Assembly: GCA_948567375.1 (NCBI GenBank)
Contig: OX419762.1
Location: 8,624,001-8,688,000, forward strand
DNA from: Lunularia cruciata
Lineage: Eukaryota; Streptophyta; Marchantiopsida; Lunulariales; Lunulariaceae
Length of the DNA stretch: 64,000 bases
Direction: 5' to 3'
The position numbers and the translations under genes were made by a program. Below, piece by piece: positions 32,400 to 43,290 of this stretch (its first letter is position 1; every line of letters starts with the position of its first letter). The notes under the pieces were generated by a model, which was given only the letters and a program-made list of their open reading frames with translations, was not told the DNA's origin and made no database searches.

Positions 32400-33250
32400 C
32401 CCTATAACCTTGGTTGTCTAAGGGTGGGTTGTGTATACACAATCAATTGAAATATATAGAGAAAAGGATTGCCGCTAGAACTTTTGGCTAAATTGGCTAT
32501 TACATCATAATAATAAAGAAAGCGAAAGGTTATATTTGTAGATATTCCATACAACACACGAACAGAAAGACGTGTATGTGGGGGAGTCCATAATAGTCTT
32601 TGGTAGTCGTTCATGCGAAGTCTAAATAGAGATCTTGGAAGTCTTCCAAGCAGAAGAGACCATGAAGATATTATGGAATACGGACTCGCTATCAACTCTC
32701 AAACTGGAGAGATCAATTGAGGCTATCGTACGAGATGAACAATGTTTATTGTTGTTGGGGTGTCAAACTGGCGATATCGGGGTGGGATGTGGCCAACACT
32801 CTTGACTGATCTCGGGGATTCACGGAGTGCTTGAGACAAACATTGCAGGTTCCCTGCAGGTTCACATCGAGTGGACTAAGTAATCTAGCCACTTATAAGG
32901 GAACAAGTAGTAGCACATTTGAAGACAATTGGTACGAAGTGAACAGTACCGATAACATTCATATCTATTTCATTTTCCAGTGTGGCGTTTCTTTGAACGA
33001 TCAAAAGTTTAAACCAACGAAACGAATTTCAATTTCTAATTCAGCATATTCAGTGACGGGAGGTCGTAATAATCCGCCAAGCTATCCATCTTCGGGTTAT
33101 GGCATGTCCTCAGAATTTCTGCCCCGGGCAACTTTCACGGTACTAGTGTATGGCTCGTTCAGAAGTCTACAACTGAACCAACCCGCCGTTCTGGGCCGTC
33201 AGTAGTTTTCAGATTGAATGTCTCAAGTTAGAAACGAACCATTGTTTCTG
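32400..33250 (+). other. CpG-retaining, gene-like island with an open frame (hypothetical)
   Basis: Base use changes here: CG dinucleotides are common and runs of decayed stops disappear. A frame is open from about 32831 to 33205; it has no ATG at its start. A splice-acceptor-like TTTTCCAG precedes the clearest part (about 32990), which reads CGVSLNDQKFKPTKR and NPPSYPSSGYGMSSEFLP. I do not recognise a family. It could be an exon of a plus-strand gene or 5' flank of the minus-strand exon at 33757. Confidence 0.3.
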
Positions 33251-33740
33251 AAATCCTGGGTCTAGTCATGAACCAGGTCTCGTTCAAGTGCATACTTGTA
33301 ACTTGAACCTTCAGTACTACGATAAATTCAAAAGGAATTCTTCTCCGTACAACAGCAAGACTCTTGGTCTCTAAAGATCATTCGCAATTCTGACAGCCCT
33401 AAGGAGTGAATCGTCCGGAAGTTGTCTAATACATGGGCAAAACATGTAACTTAACAAATCGACACACAGACATAGGGATAACAAGAAGGTGGGAAGACCC
33501 ATCAAGCAAAACAAGGATAAGATATAAAAACCTAAATAGAACTAAGTCCCAATAGCATCGAAATGAGAAACTATAAGTGAATAACTGTATAACTGTATAA
33601 GTGAAACGGTCTACAGAGGTAAAACAATCATCGTACAGCATGGCGAACGGATCTCATGACACCGACTGAAAGACTCCAGTGCAGTCATAGGAGATGGTAA
33701 ATCATATACAATGAGTTTCGATGATTTCTATATTTTGATC
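33250..33740. other. Spacer within the CpG-retaining island
   Basis: No recognisable coding feature. It is less decayed than the surrounding repeats. Confidence 0.3.
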
Positions 33741-33756
33741 CGGCGACTTACCTCAC

Positions 33757-33939
33757 GGTTTGAAAGCGCAACGGAGGTATAGTAGCTGAAAACTCTGATC
33801 TCCTCTTCGCTGGTTGTGGCATGTTCGCTACTGTGATTGAGGCTTGTATCACACCCGCTTTTCTTCGAGTAGTTGCTCGACTGTCAGTCGTTTCGTTTGC
33901 GGAGAAACAGATACTTCTCGTAGAAGTTGCGGACAAGCC
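33757..33939 (-). CDS. Possible exon of an unidentified gene
   Basis: On the minus strand a frame is open for about 60 codons and meets a perfect donor (GTGAG followed by GTAAGT, donor at 33756-33751). An internal ATG gives MPQPAKRRSEFSATIPPLRF before the donor. A TGA lies just upstream of the frame, so either this ATG is the start or an upstream acceptor is used. CpG content is high and no decay stops are present. No family recognised. Confidence 0.3.
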
Positions 33940-34137
33940 TGTAAACTTTCATGCACAAGAGTTCTCACAATTCTTTTGGAGGAATCGCTCGTGTTGAAAT
34001 TACAAGAAAAACAGACTTAATTCAGGATAAGTTGAACTATACACAGGATTTCCTGCTTTATTAGTAGGAAGCCATGGCCAAGGAATTGATTTCAATAGCT
34101 TTTCTCGGTTTCATTTTTCATTTCCATGTCGAAGGCT

Positions 34138-35325
34138 AAGCAAAGGAAGAAAGGCTAATGTTCAAGAATAAGTAATTGATCTATTAAATCTTCTCACATA
34201 ACACTTGTCTAGCATTGCCATGATTTTTGAAAGTAGAAGAATTTCTCAAAATATTGAGAAGAGTAATTTCTTCAAGTTTTAAAGAAGTTTTAAGAATCCA
34301 TGTTAATTATGTTTTCATTTTGAATCATTGTAAAGATTTAACTCTTCATAATGTTCTTTATTGTTATATTAAATAATTTTAGCTTGTTTAATTACTGTAA
34401 ATTCTAAAAATAAACTTAATGGAGGTATTTTGCACACGTCGTCTAAGAACTGTAATACTCTATTCGAGGACCAGGTCAATGTCTGTTAAGGTCATTTCTT
34501 TCGAAGAATTAAACTCCACGACCAAATTATTAGGAGATTATCTCAGTGTTTATTTATACTCTTCTTCTTTTTTTATCCTATCTTCTCAAATTCTCATGCT
34601 CCAAATAATAGCAAAATGCATCCCACCTCATTGGTAACTGTTAAATTATTTCTTGTTTACGTTAGAAATGACATGTCTAAGTATTTTGTTTATCTTGTGT
34701 TGAATAGACTGTTGAATCAATGCTCTGTTAGTATTCAGAAGGCTGCAGCACTTTTGAGACTACTGTCATTTTAACGACATTTCGTTTTGGAGGACGATGA
34801 TTGGACAATATTTTACATTGAAAATATGTAATTTGAAGGCAAATGGTCTCGTCGAGGAAGAACAGATCATCCATGCCCGTGAAATCGCCTTGGCAGTGTT
34901 CTTTTTTCCTACTTATGGGCCATTCACATAATAAAGCGCAAATAAATTGACTAGGATGTGCTTTCTTTTCCTTACTTATGATCATGTCACATAAACGGTT
35001 TGAAAATCATCAAACTCATTGCCAAACATGTACCGCACAAAGGACCTCTTGTTTCTCTTCGGCCCGACCTTAGTCTTTTAGATTTCGCGATGAGCTCTAT
35101 GTTTAGTGGAAAGCCCTTCAAGTGGCTCCCAGCTAGATTAACCAACGACTAAGCAACGATTCTATCAACTTCGCTTCAAATGCACCACAATACTTATCTT
35201 GTAAGACAAAGATTACGAGCTTGGATATAGCTCTAGAAACTACTCCTGCGTACTTTGTACCTTCTGCGTCAATTGCCACGCTAGCCAATATGGATGCCAC
35301 CCCTTCAAGGTACCGAGAACATTTC
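34138..35325. repeat. Duplicated block, copy 1
   Basis: Aligns in direct orientation with 41578-42899, starting at GCAAAGGAAGAAAGGC. The left 840 bp are clearly diverged. The right 345 bp (34981-35325), which contain the armadillo-like exon, differ at about three positions. It ends abruptly at 35325, where inverted copia debris is attached. Confidence 0.88.
34981..35325 (-). pseudogene. Armadillo-like exon fragment, copy 1 (truncated)
   Basis: Minus-strand reading YLEGVASILASVAIDAEGTK, then GVVSRAISKLVIFVLQ, equivalent to the intact exon of copy 2 at 42777-43085. The 5' part is missing because of the junction at 35325. The splice donor that is GTAAGT in copy 2 is ATAAGT here (about 35201-35206), so the exon could not be spliced normally. 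It is a gene fragment, not a gene. Confidence 0.7.
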
Positions 35326-35470
35326 CAACATAAGGTCAATAATTATTGATGGTTCAACTTTGTCATCATCTTTAATATTGAATTCTTAACTTTAGTTACC
35401 TTGATTGACTTGGCCTCCTATATGAATAATAATAATAGCAAGGAGGTTTATCATGACTCATCTATAAGTT
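35326..35470 (-). repeat. Inverted copia debris fragment
   Basis: 35330-35440 is the inverted counterpart of 29055-29175, including the GGCCAAGTCAATCAAGG core. Attached directly to the truncated armadillo-like exon. Confidence 0.7.
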
Positions 35471-35674
35471 TACTTTTAGGTTTGATTTATATGGATGTAA
35501 CCTTGTTATCCTCCTAGATCCGCTAAGACTCATCTAGTGATTGCTTGAACCATCACTAGATGAGTCTTAGCGGATCCATGGCTAGCAAGGAGAGCCATGG
35601 ATCCAGACTAGATGAGTCTTAGCGGATCTAGGAGGATAACAAGGTTACATCCATATAAATCAAACCTAAAAGTA
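35471..35674. repeat. Large compound palindrome
   Basis: Arms 35471-35537 and 35608-35674 (67 bp each) are perfect inverted copies. The 70-bp spacer holds two more hairpins: 35517-35541 with 35552-35576 (25 bp, perfect), and 35572-35583 with 35593-35604 (GGATCCATGGCT / AGCCATGGATCC). The right arm continues into sequence shared with 30560-31052. Confidence 0.92.
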
Positions 35675-35909
35675 GACTTCATGAGGAAAGTACCATCACC
35701 CCAAGCATTAAATTTATCATTTAATAGAGGCCTAGCAACTACAAAGTCCAATATACCTCAACTCAAAGAATAAAGAATGGATTTAGCAGATAGATTTACC
35801 TCAAAGAATTACTTATGCATTTGGGGTATTCATATTTAGTGCATATGAAATTTAACATTTATGAGAATAAAAAAACAGTTGATGAAAAAGTTAATATTAT
35901 AATATTATT

Positions 35910-35981
<72 letters not shown>

Positions 35982-36126
35982 ATAAACTTGGATGAGCATG
36001 ATCTATAATAGTATAAGATCAAGTCCTTGATATTACATAGAGCTTACCTAAACCAATAAAACAGTTCAATAGAGATAATCTTATAACAGTCACTTATTAT
36101 TTTGTATTTCCTCATGGATCAATGAA
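35608..36126 (+). repeat. Copia-debris repeat, second copy
   Basis: Matches 30544-31052 in direct orientation (for example TTACTTATGCATTTGGGGTA). It ends at TTTTAATCT, where the dispersed ~550-bp repeat begins. Confidence 0.8.
35913..35977. repeat. (AT)n microsatellite
   Basis: About 32 AT units inside the copia-debris repeat. The homologous site near 30865-30885 has no such array. Confidence 0.95.
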
Positions 36127-36667
36127 TATTTTAATCTACATTGAACTAGCTAAGGATCCAAAAGGACATACAGCAAGTTATGTTCATTAAATAGTTTATG
36201 ATAATAGTTGGTACATATATGATAATTTCTATCTCTAAAAATAATTTTTTAAGCAAGGCATTTAATCTTTTTTTCCATATATTTCTATTGTCTGATTCAC
36301 CTTAGTCTACAGTCAAGATTTTGATGCTGAGCTATAGGCCAAGAAGCTTGGCACTACAATCATAGATGGTAGGTTTGTGCAAGAGCTAAACAAAGGTAAG
36401 TCTTTGCCAGTCTTCTTAGCCCATAGCTTGGTTTGAGAAACTCTAAAGATTTAGGCTCACCAAAAGGATATTGTGTTTGTGACAAACTAAACTATGGGTC
36501 AAGAAGCTCAGTGCCTTTTGGCCCATAGCTTGGTATCCTTCTTATTACCATAAGGGAAATGAACACTTTGCTCTTCCAAATAAGATATAGAAGGTGCCAT
36601 TGAAAGGTCTTGAGTTTTGGTAAAGATATAGAATGTTTATATTTGTAATATTTCATTCTAAAGTTTG
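36127..36667 (+). repeat. Dispersed ~550-bp repeat, copy 2
   Basis: Begins TCTACATTGAACTAGC and matches 23776-24325. It follows the copia-debris repeat without a gap; the joint shares the word AATCT with both partners. Confidence 0.8.
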
Positions 36668-38760
36668 GCAGTTCTAAGGATTGAGAACCTTTTTAGGTCC
36701 AATCTTTGAGCAATAATGTATCAACAAGATTAATGATAAGTTGAGAAAGATGAATTTTTACTCATGATGACAAGGCAAACGGTTACGTTTGACATATATA
36801 CAAGTTGATGAAGTGGATCTAGTACTTTTATAAAGCGTTCAAGGAGAATAGGTATGGACAATGCATTGAAGAAAAGTTGCTTCTTGGTATAGTTGATTCT
36901 TAGTACAAGGGAACAATTTGACAAGGCATACTTAAAGGCAATTTTTGTTTCTAATTATAAATATTGGTAGTTTGCATTTGGTCAAGCATATCATGGTATG
37001 TTCAAGTGCACATCTTTGGTATGAAGGAGACAACCTTTGCAAGTGGAAAAATCAAGTGCTCAAATCCTAGGATGGTAAAACTCCTTGTGTCTATAAGAAG
37101 TATGATGTAAAGCTTATGAGGTAGACACTCATGTAATCAATTAGTAATAGTAGATCAATCAATGATAGTAAGACGCTCAACATTCTCTAATGCATGGAGA
37201 TGTGCAACTTTAGCATTGGTAAGATGGGTATAGAGTGTGGTAGAGTGTGAGATTCATGACTTGCTCCAATTTTCCTTCCATCAAGCAAATGGATTTGAAA
37301 TCAAGCTCACTTGTAAATGTAGGGATTTTCTTCATTAAAAAGTTCATGGAGTTGTATCTATTATTTGCAAGATCTTAGTTAGTATTCAAAATTAATGATT
37401 TAAACTTTTTGTATAATGATAATTAGTTTAGTTATAAATCCCCTTAACTTAGTTTGCAAAAAGGATAATAAAATAAGGCACATCTTCTATTGAGGAATGA
37501 AGGGATGGTGAAAGATGTTATGCAAGAAGAAAGAATTGAGGATTTATAAGTATAGAAAATCCAGGAAATTCTTTAGTGAAAATCTTGTTGATAGAGTTCC
37601 TCAAAATATGGAGAGAGCAAACATCATTTTAGATTCCAAAGAGAAGGAGAAAGATGTTATAGAGTCACTTTTGTAGATGGATTCCAACTACAAATAGTCC
37701 AATGGGACTTGAGGTGACAAAGCCTAAGAATTGCTTGGTGGTTGATTCACTAGCCAATTTCTCAATGGTAAAAACAATTCACCTTTTGAAATCTAGTGAT
37801 AGGTTGATGGACATAGAAAAGTATTTTTCAATGACTATTTTTACTATAATTTTATTTGGTTTGATCTAAAAAGGTCTATATCAAGAGATTTTTTTCTTCA
37901 AATATAATAACTTAATAAGAGTGTTTTTCTATTTGGACTATTTTAAGTAATAAGGTAGTAATTATTTCATATAATTCTAGATGAAATTTTATAAATTTAT
38001 TTTTTATGGATATATTATATTATATTAAAGTTTATATAATAAATATTAATATTTTTAGATCATAATCTCTAGAAATATGAATAAAACTTATTTAATTTTT
38101 TTCAAAAAAATAAAATAAAATAAGTGTTGTTATTAGTGTAAAAAATTGAATATTGAATTTTTGTAACTAAAATATTCCTTTAGCGAATAAAGACTTTATG
38201 CATGTATCTTGTTCCTTGTAGCAAATATCAATGATGGTCATACCTCATATTCAACTAGCTAAGGACCCAAAGAGAAGACACAAGGGAAGATACTGTTGGC
38301 TTGATAGTATATAGATGATTCTATAATTTCCTCCATCTTTCATTGACTCCATCAATGATTTCAATATGCCAAAACTTTGAGGACCAAACATGGTGGAAAA
38401 TCTATAAACTCCATATCTTAAATACAACATCTATAGGGCCATATCCCATAAATGAGTGCTAATGCATTTTTTAACAGGACCTATTATTATTTTGATAAGC
38501 GGTGGAATCATAGCAAGAAGTTTTCCACATCAAGATTGGTTATTAGCTGAAGGGAATAATACTTTAGAAAATGGCTAACATCCAAATTGCCACATATAAC
38601 ATTGTACAATTTTGTGATTATGGAGGTCACCTCTTGTGTCTATATAGCCCATACCTCTTAGGCTGGAGGGGATGGATGAAGATGAGATTCACAAAACTCA
38701 CATAAGCCAGATTGAAAATGGCACGTCTTAATCTATTTGAAAAAAAAGTGAGTCTTAATA
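36668..38760. other. AT-rich spacer without recognised gene
   Basis: Short decayed frames only. A weak echo of the ~550-bp repeat (CAACTAGCTAAGGACCCAAAG) is at about 38258. The stretch ends with taata, the left target duplication of the solo LTR. Confidence 0.4.
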
Positions 38761-39351
38761 TGTAATGTTTTGAGAATAGTAAAAACCCCAAGAGAAACAC
38801 AAAGTTTCATTCCTAAATACTCTGATGCCTCAAAGGAGCACATGGTCTTTATTATATAGCAAAGAGTGTCCACTCAAAGGGAGTTATACCCTTGGATTAA
38901 ATACATGGATTGATGATATGTCAATGAGCTCCATCCTTAGATTAGCTACATGGATTGGTGACATGTTGATTGTTGTACTTTTTGGTTGGTCAAACAATTT
39001 TGACTAAAAGGAATCTTTGGGAAATCTTCTTGTAGGAAACTTAAAGCAACATGGTGAGGTATCATTGGAAAGCCCTCAATGAGACAAACAAGGGAGGAGA
39101 AGGCTACCACTTTTTCCTTATTGGAAAAGAGAAGGAATTTTTCTTATTTTTCAAGGCCTAATTCATCTATTTAGGCCTCCAAAATTGGCTTTGAAGTTTT
39201 CACGATATTTTTGGCCTCTGCACTATTAGTAGAAGTAATCTTTTGGTGACACCTCTATCTAATCTACTTCAACAATCATATGTAACATCTCTAAAGATAT
39301 TACCAAGCCAATTTCCAACTCTAGATAATCTGTCTAGCTAATGGTATTACA
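38761..39351 (-). repeat. Solo LTR of family A with target duplication
   Basis: 591 bp with ends TGTAATACC...CATTACA on the minus strand. Flanked by taata at 38756-38760 and taata at 39352-39356, an exact 5-bp target duplication. No internal element sequence is present, so it arose by recombination between the two LTRs of an inserted element. It serves as the reference that fixes the borders of the other two family A LTRs. Confidence 0.95.
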
Positions 39352-39459
39352 TAATATGATATTGATACTAGCTATAAAATCCACTATGAATACACAAAGT
39401 GAAACTCAATCATCATTAGGCCATGATAGAACTTCATCTAGCATATATCTATTCTCCTT

Positions 39460-41060
39460 CTATTTTTGAATTTGGTGTTGAAGTTCTTATAGTTTCTATG
39501 CTGCATGAATCCAAAGGCAACTTGCAAAGGTTAGGATTCCCAACAAACATTGCTTTCTCCATGGACTAGAACTAAGTAGTAGTGGGAATCTATCCTTTGA
39601 TATCATTGAAACTCACTTTAAAATTGAAATATACTAACAAGGCAAGCTACATAAAAGGAAGATGAATTACTCCAAATAAGTTATTAATGGATACATCAAG
39701 GACTCCAACACCAATAGTTTGGATAGGTAAGAAGGTATGGAACAATTAAAGATAATGGCTAAAAATGACAAGTATCACATTCCATGAAAATTACCTAGGT
39801 CCTTACGTATAGTGCTTGTAAATTTGTTATTGTGTACATCGAATGAAATTTGGATAGACAAAACATACATCAAGATAAGCTTTTGACAGTTTGTTGACTC
39901 CACTATCTCCTCATCAAGGACATCCCCTTCACCTCTAAATTTGCTATTAGTTACATGCATAAAACCATGCATATTCAATAGTTTTCATGGAAGAATTCCA
40001 TAGATTATGTTGTTTGAAAGGTCTAACACTTGGAGAGAAGTTGATATTGGGATTCAACCGGGAAATGAGCCAATCAAGTTATTTGAGTGCACAATAAGAA
40101 CATGTAGCAAGCTGACTATGTTCCTAAAACTTGCTGGTAAAGAACCATGGAAGAAGTTGTACCTCAAGTCTAGTACTGATAAGCTTTTACAATTACTCAA
40201 TGAGGTAGAGATTACTCCAATGATTTTGTTGTTGGCCAGAGTAATTATTGTCAATGAATATCCTTGATGTTCGAGACTGGTTGGAAGTGCACTAATGAGG
40301 TTGTTGTTATCAAGTTTGAGCTGCACTAGGGATGCAAGGTTTGCAAAGTTAGATGATATTATTCCTTCCAATTCCATAAGAGAAACATCAAAAACTTGCA
40401 AGGTACATAAAATGGACCCCAATCTTGAGGAATAACTCCCAATAGTTGGTTTATGGAAAGGCTCAAAACCATAAGATTCTTTAAAGAAATCAAGTTGCAC
40501 AATATGCCACCTGAATGTCAGTTCTTCTAGAGATATATAGATCTATCATAGACAAAAAAATTCCTTGAATAGATGGTATCTTTTAGTCAAGTTGGTGAAG
40601 AACCAAGTTTTTGCAAATTTGAAATGTTTCCCAAGAATGTAGTAATGTTACCTATCAACGCATTCCCATACAAGGAAAGGTACTCAACTCCCTCAATTCT
40701 TCCTAATTCATCTAGTATGTAGTATGCTTATGTCTTAGTGCTACAATCTTGAATAGCAATGAGATTTGATCCATCTTTTCTCTATTTTTTGGTATAGTAG
40801 TAGCCATTTCAAAACTTATGCCACATATGATATTATCTAGATTGATGACTACCATGGTCAAGATGGAAAGAAACATAATAATCTCATGTAAAGTAAGGGT
40901 TTCCCCATCGCCATCCCCTCTACTTGGTGTTGCTTAAGGTAAGTAACTATGGTACACTACCATAACACACATTCCTAATGACTCACTAAAGGGACTCAAG
41001 ATTATTCTTTAACTTGTCCATAGTGCTCACTATCTCCACCTTGATGTTATAGCTCTTTAT
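39460..41060 (-). pseudogene. LRR receptor-like protein pseudogene
   Basis: The best part (40054-40500) shows successive leucine-rich repeats: LASLVQLKLDNNNLISALPT, LTIITLANNKIIGVISTSLS, LSVLDLRYNFFHGSLPASF, LLHVLIVHSNNLIGSFPG. Downstream, STSLQVLDLSNNIIYGILPS is in another frame. Then comes an island-like segment (MHGFMHVTNSKFRGEGDVL) and NKFTSTIRKDLGNF, the usual order before the membrane segment of plant receptor-like proteins. No kinase is seen. Frameshifts and stops disable it. Upstream (40500-41060) only traces remain. Confidence 0.78.
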
Positions 41061-41577
41061 GTTTGTGGAACTATCTTGCTTATATGCAATGGAATGAGAG
41101 GAGCTCAATCTCAAAACTCAAGAACTATTGGTCAAACCTATCAAATGTGTAAGTTTATTGATGCATTGCTCATGGATAAATTTTCATTAACTAGTTAAGA
41201 TGACTAAAATTCCAATTTAAAATGTGAATTGATATTTTCACACCTTACATAAATAGAAATAGAAATAGAAATAAACTACTCAATTAGCATAACTTTTAAA
41301 ATTTCCACATGAAGCCACACAAATTGGATATTGGAAAGAGGTAATGTATAACAATTCTTTTATTGTAAAGTAGGATATTTTGACAAGAAATAGAAGTAGA
41401 TTAACTTATAGTATCACATATTTATGTTATATTCAAAATCTTTTAAGCATGATATTAAATCATCTTAAGTTCATAAACTTTGTATATAAATTTCAAAATT
41501 TTCATATATATATATGACCGCAATATCTACTAGTAGACCCCATCCTCACCTTTCTTCTTTCTTTTTTCATATGGCAT
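41061..41577. other. Spacer between LRR pseudogene and duplicated block
   Basis: AT-rich, no recognisable feature apart from a short (AT)n near 41504. Confidence 0.4.
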
Positions 41578-42899
41578 AGGCAAAGGAAGAAAGGCTAACG
41601 TCCAAGAATAAGTAATTGATCTATTAAATCTTCTCACATGAGACTTGACTAGCATTGCAATGATTTTTAAAAGTAGAAGAATTTCTCAAAATATTAAGAA
41701 GTAAATCCTTCCATTCTTTGAGAGAAGTTTTAGGATTCTATATTGATTATATTTGTGTTTTAAATCAATTCTTAATTGTTTAACTGTTTGTGAATATTTT
41801 AAATTTTAAATAATTTTAGCTTATAAATTAGTGTAAATCCTAAAATAAATCTAATGGAAATATCTTTCACACGTCGTCTAAGAACTGTAAAACTTTATTC
41901 GAGGACCAAACTCCAAGTCAATGTCTGTTGAGGTCATTTCTTTCGAAGAATCAAATTCTTGCGAACGAGCGAGTTGAGGTGATCTCTTCCGAAGAATTAA
42001 ACTGTCACGACCAAATTATTACCAGGATTATCTCAATGTATATTTATACTTTTCTTTTATCCTATCTTATAAAATTACGGCTTGATGTACGGCTTGATGG
42101 GGTCTTCCCATCCTTCATTTTTCCTACGCGGTCGCCTTTTATCTCTTATCAAATTCCCATGCTCCAAAAAATATCAAAATGTATCCCACCTCATTGATAA
42201 CGGTTACATTCTTTCTTGTTTACGTTAGAAATGACAACATGTCTAAGTATTTTATTTATCTTCTGTTGAATACACTGTAGAATCAACGCTCTGTTTGTAT
42301 TCATAAGTCTGCAGACCATGCAGGCTGAGCGTTTTGAGACTACTGTCATTTAAACGACATTTTGTTTTGGAAAATGTGTAATTTGAAGGCAAATGGTCTT
42401 GTTGAAGAAGAACAAATCAGCCATGCCAGTGAAATTGACTTGGCAATGTTCTTTTTTCCTACTTATGGCCAATATAAAGCGCCAATATTCAGGGCTGACC
42501 TAACAGGACCCAGTTTTGTAAATTCACCAGGCTGTGCTTTTTTTTTTCATTACTTATGATCATGTCACATAAGCGGTTTGAAATCATCAAACTCATTGCC
42601 AAACATGTACCGCACAAAGGACCTCTTGTTTCTCTTCGGCCCGACCTTAGTCTTTTAGATTTCGCGATGAGCTCTATGTTTAGTGGAAAGCCCTTCAAGT
42701 GGCTCCCAGCTAGATTAACCAACGACTAAGCAACGATTCTATCAACTTCGCTTCAAATGCACCACAATACTTACCTTGTAAGACAAAGATTACGAGCTTG
42801 GATATAGCTCTAGAAACTACTCCTGCGTACTTTGTACCTTCTGCGTCAATTGCCACGCTAGCCAATATGGATGCCACCCCTTCAAGGTACCGAGAACTC
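41578..42899. repeat. Duplicated block, copy 2
   Basis: Direct repeat of 34138-35325. It is longer mainly because of an insertion at about 42057-42147 that copy 1 lacks. Its right side continues past the point where copy 1 is cut. Confidence 0.88.
42057..42147 (+). mobile_element. Very short LINE 3'-end insertion
   Basis: Copy 1 of the duplicated block reads TATCCTATCTTCTCAAATTC at 34574-34593. Copy 2 has about 80 extra bases between CTTTTATCCTATCTTAT and CTTTTATCTCTTATC, which look like a degenerate target duplication of about 14 bp. The insert carries GTACGGCTTGATGGGG, CTTCCCATCCTTC and CTACGCGGTCGCC, matching the 3' region of the LINE at 60036-61707 and its tail at 50340-50370. A 12-bp direct repeat (TACGGCTTGATG twice, 42076-42099) is inside. 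Confidence 0.65.
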
Positions 42900-43085
42900 T
42901 TCCGACCATACACCAGTTGCAACAATCCCTCTAGTCCTCCACGAGTTTCTAGAATCTGCCTTCGATTACCTTTCACCACCATTAAACGTTGCAAGACTAA
43001 CACTAATGACTCTTGAACGTCATATGGGATACTCCCTTTATCTTGCAGAATGAATGTTAGAACTTTGGAAATAGCGCTAGAAACA
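42777..43085 (-). pseudogene. Armadillo-like exon, copy 2
   Basis: Minus strand, from an acceptor-like AAAGGCTAAG near 43085 to a perfect donor CTTACAAG|GTAAGT (donor at 42778-42773). The roughly 100 codons have no stop: VSSAISKVLTFILQDKG, VQESLVLVLQRLMVVKGNRR, GGLEGLLQLVYGRKSSRYLE, GVASILASVAIDAEGTKYAG, GVVSRAISKLVIFVLQ. The internal similarity of the ISK-x-L blocks and the helical pattern suggest armadillo-like repeats, as in SERAC1-type proteins. No other exons are found nearby, so I treat it as a gene fragment although this exon itself is intact. Confidence 0.55.
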
Positions 43086-43105
43086 CTTAGCCTTTACTAG
43101 CCACT

Positions 43106-43290
43106 CACCTGCTCTGGAACCATGTCAAAGAATACAAGGACTTCACTAACACTCCAAGATCAGGCATAGCAGATCATGAGAGAGAGAATGAGAGAGCATG
43201 CAAGGAAGATAAGCACGAGAGAGAGTAGTTCTCTCATGAATATACAGGTGTATCCTAAACCCTAATACAATGGTAGAGTGAGAACTAAGC
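43106..43290 (-). repeat. LTR end plus primer binding site of a copia-like element
   Basis: On the minus strand a stretch rich in CTCTCTC and TTCATGAGAGA ends in TATTCTTTGACA and is followed by TGGTTCCAGAGCAGG. That is close to the iMet-type primer site TGGTATCAGAGC. This is the usual end of a plant copia LTR. The internal region is replaced by the armadillo-like exon fragment. Confidence 0.55.

Noticed and set aside
32402-32695. 97-codon minus-strand open frame
   Set aside because: It begins without ATG and has no recognisable domain. It overlaps the better plus-strand island and may be chance.
34419-34637. Open frame in the duplicated block as a gene
   Set aside because: The frame is not kept in the second copy at 41900-42190 and shows no family resemblance.
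36127-36667. The ~550-bp repeat as a Helitron (starts TC after A, ends near CTAA)
   Set aside because: The base after CTAA is A in both copies instead of T, and no hairpin is visible before the end.
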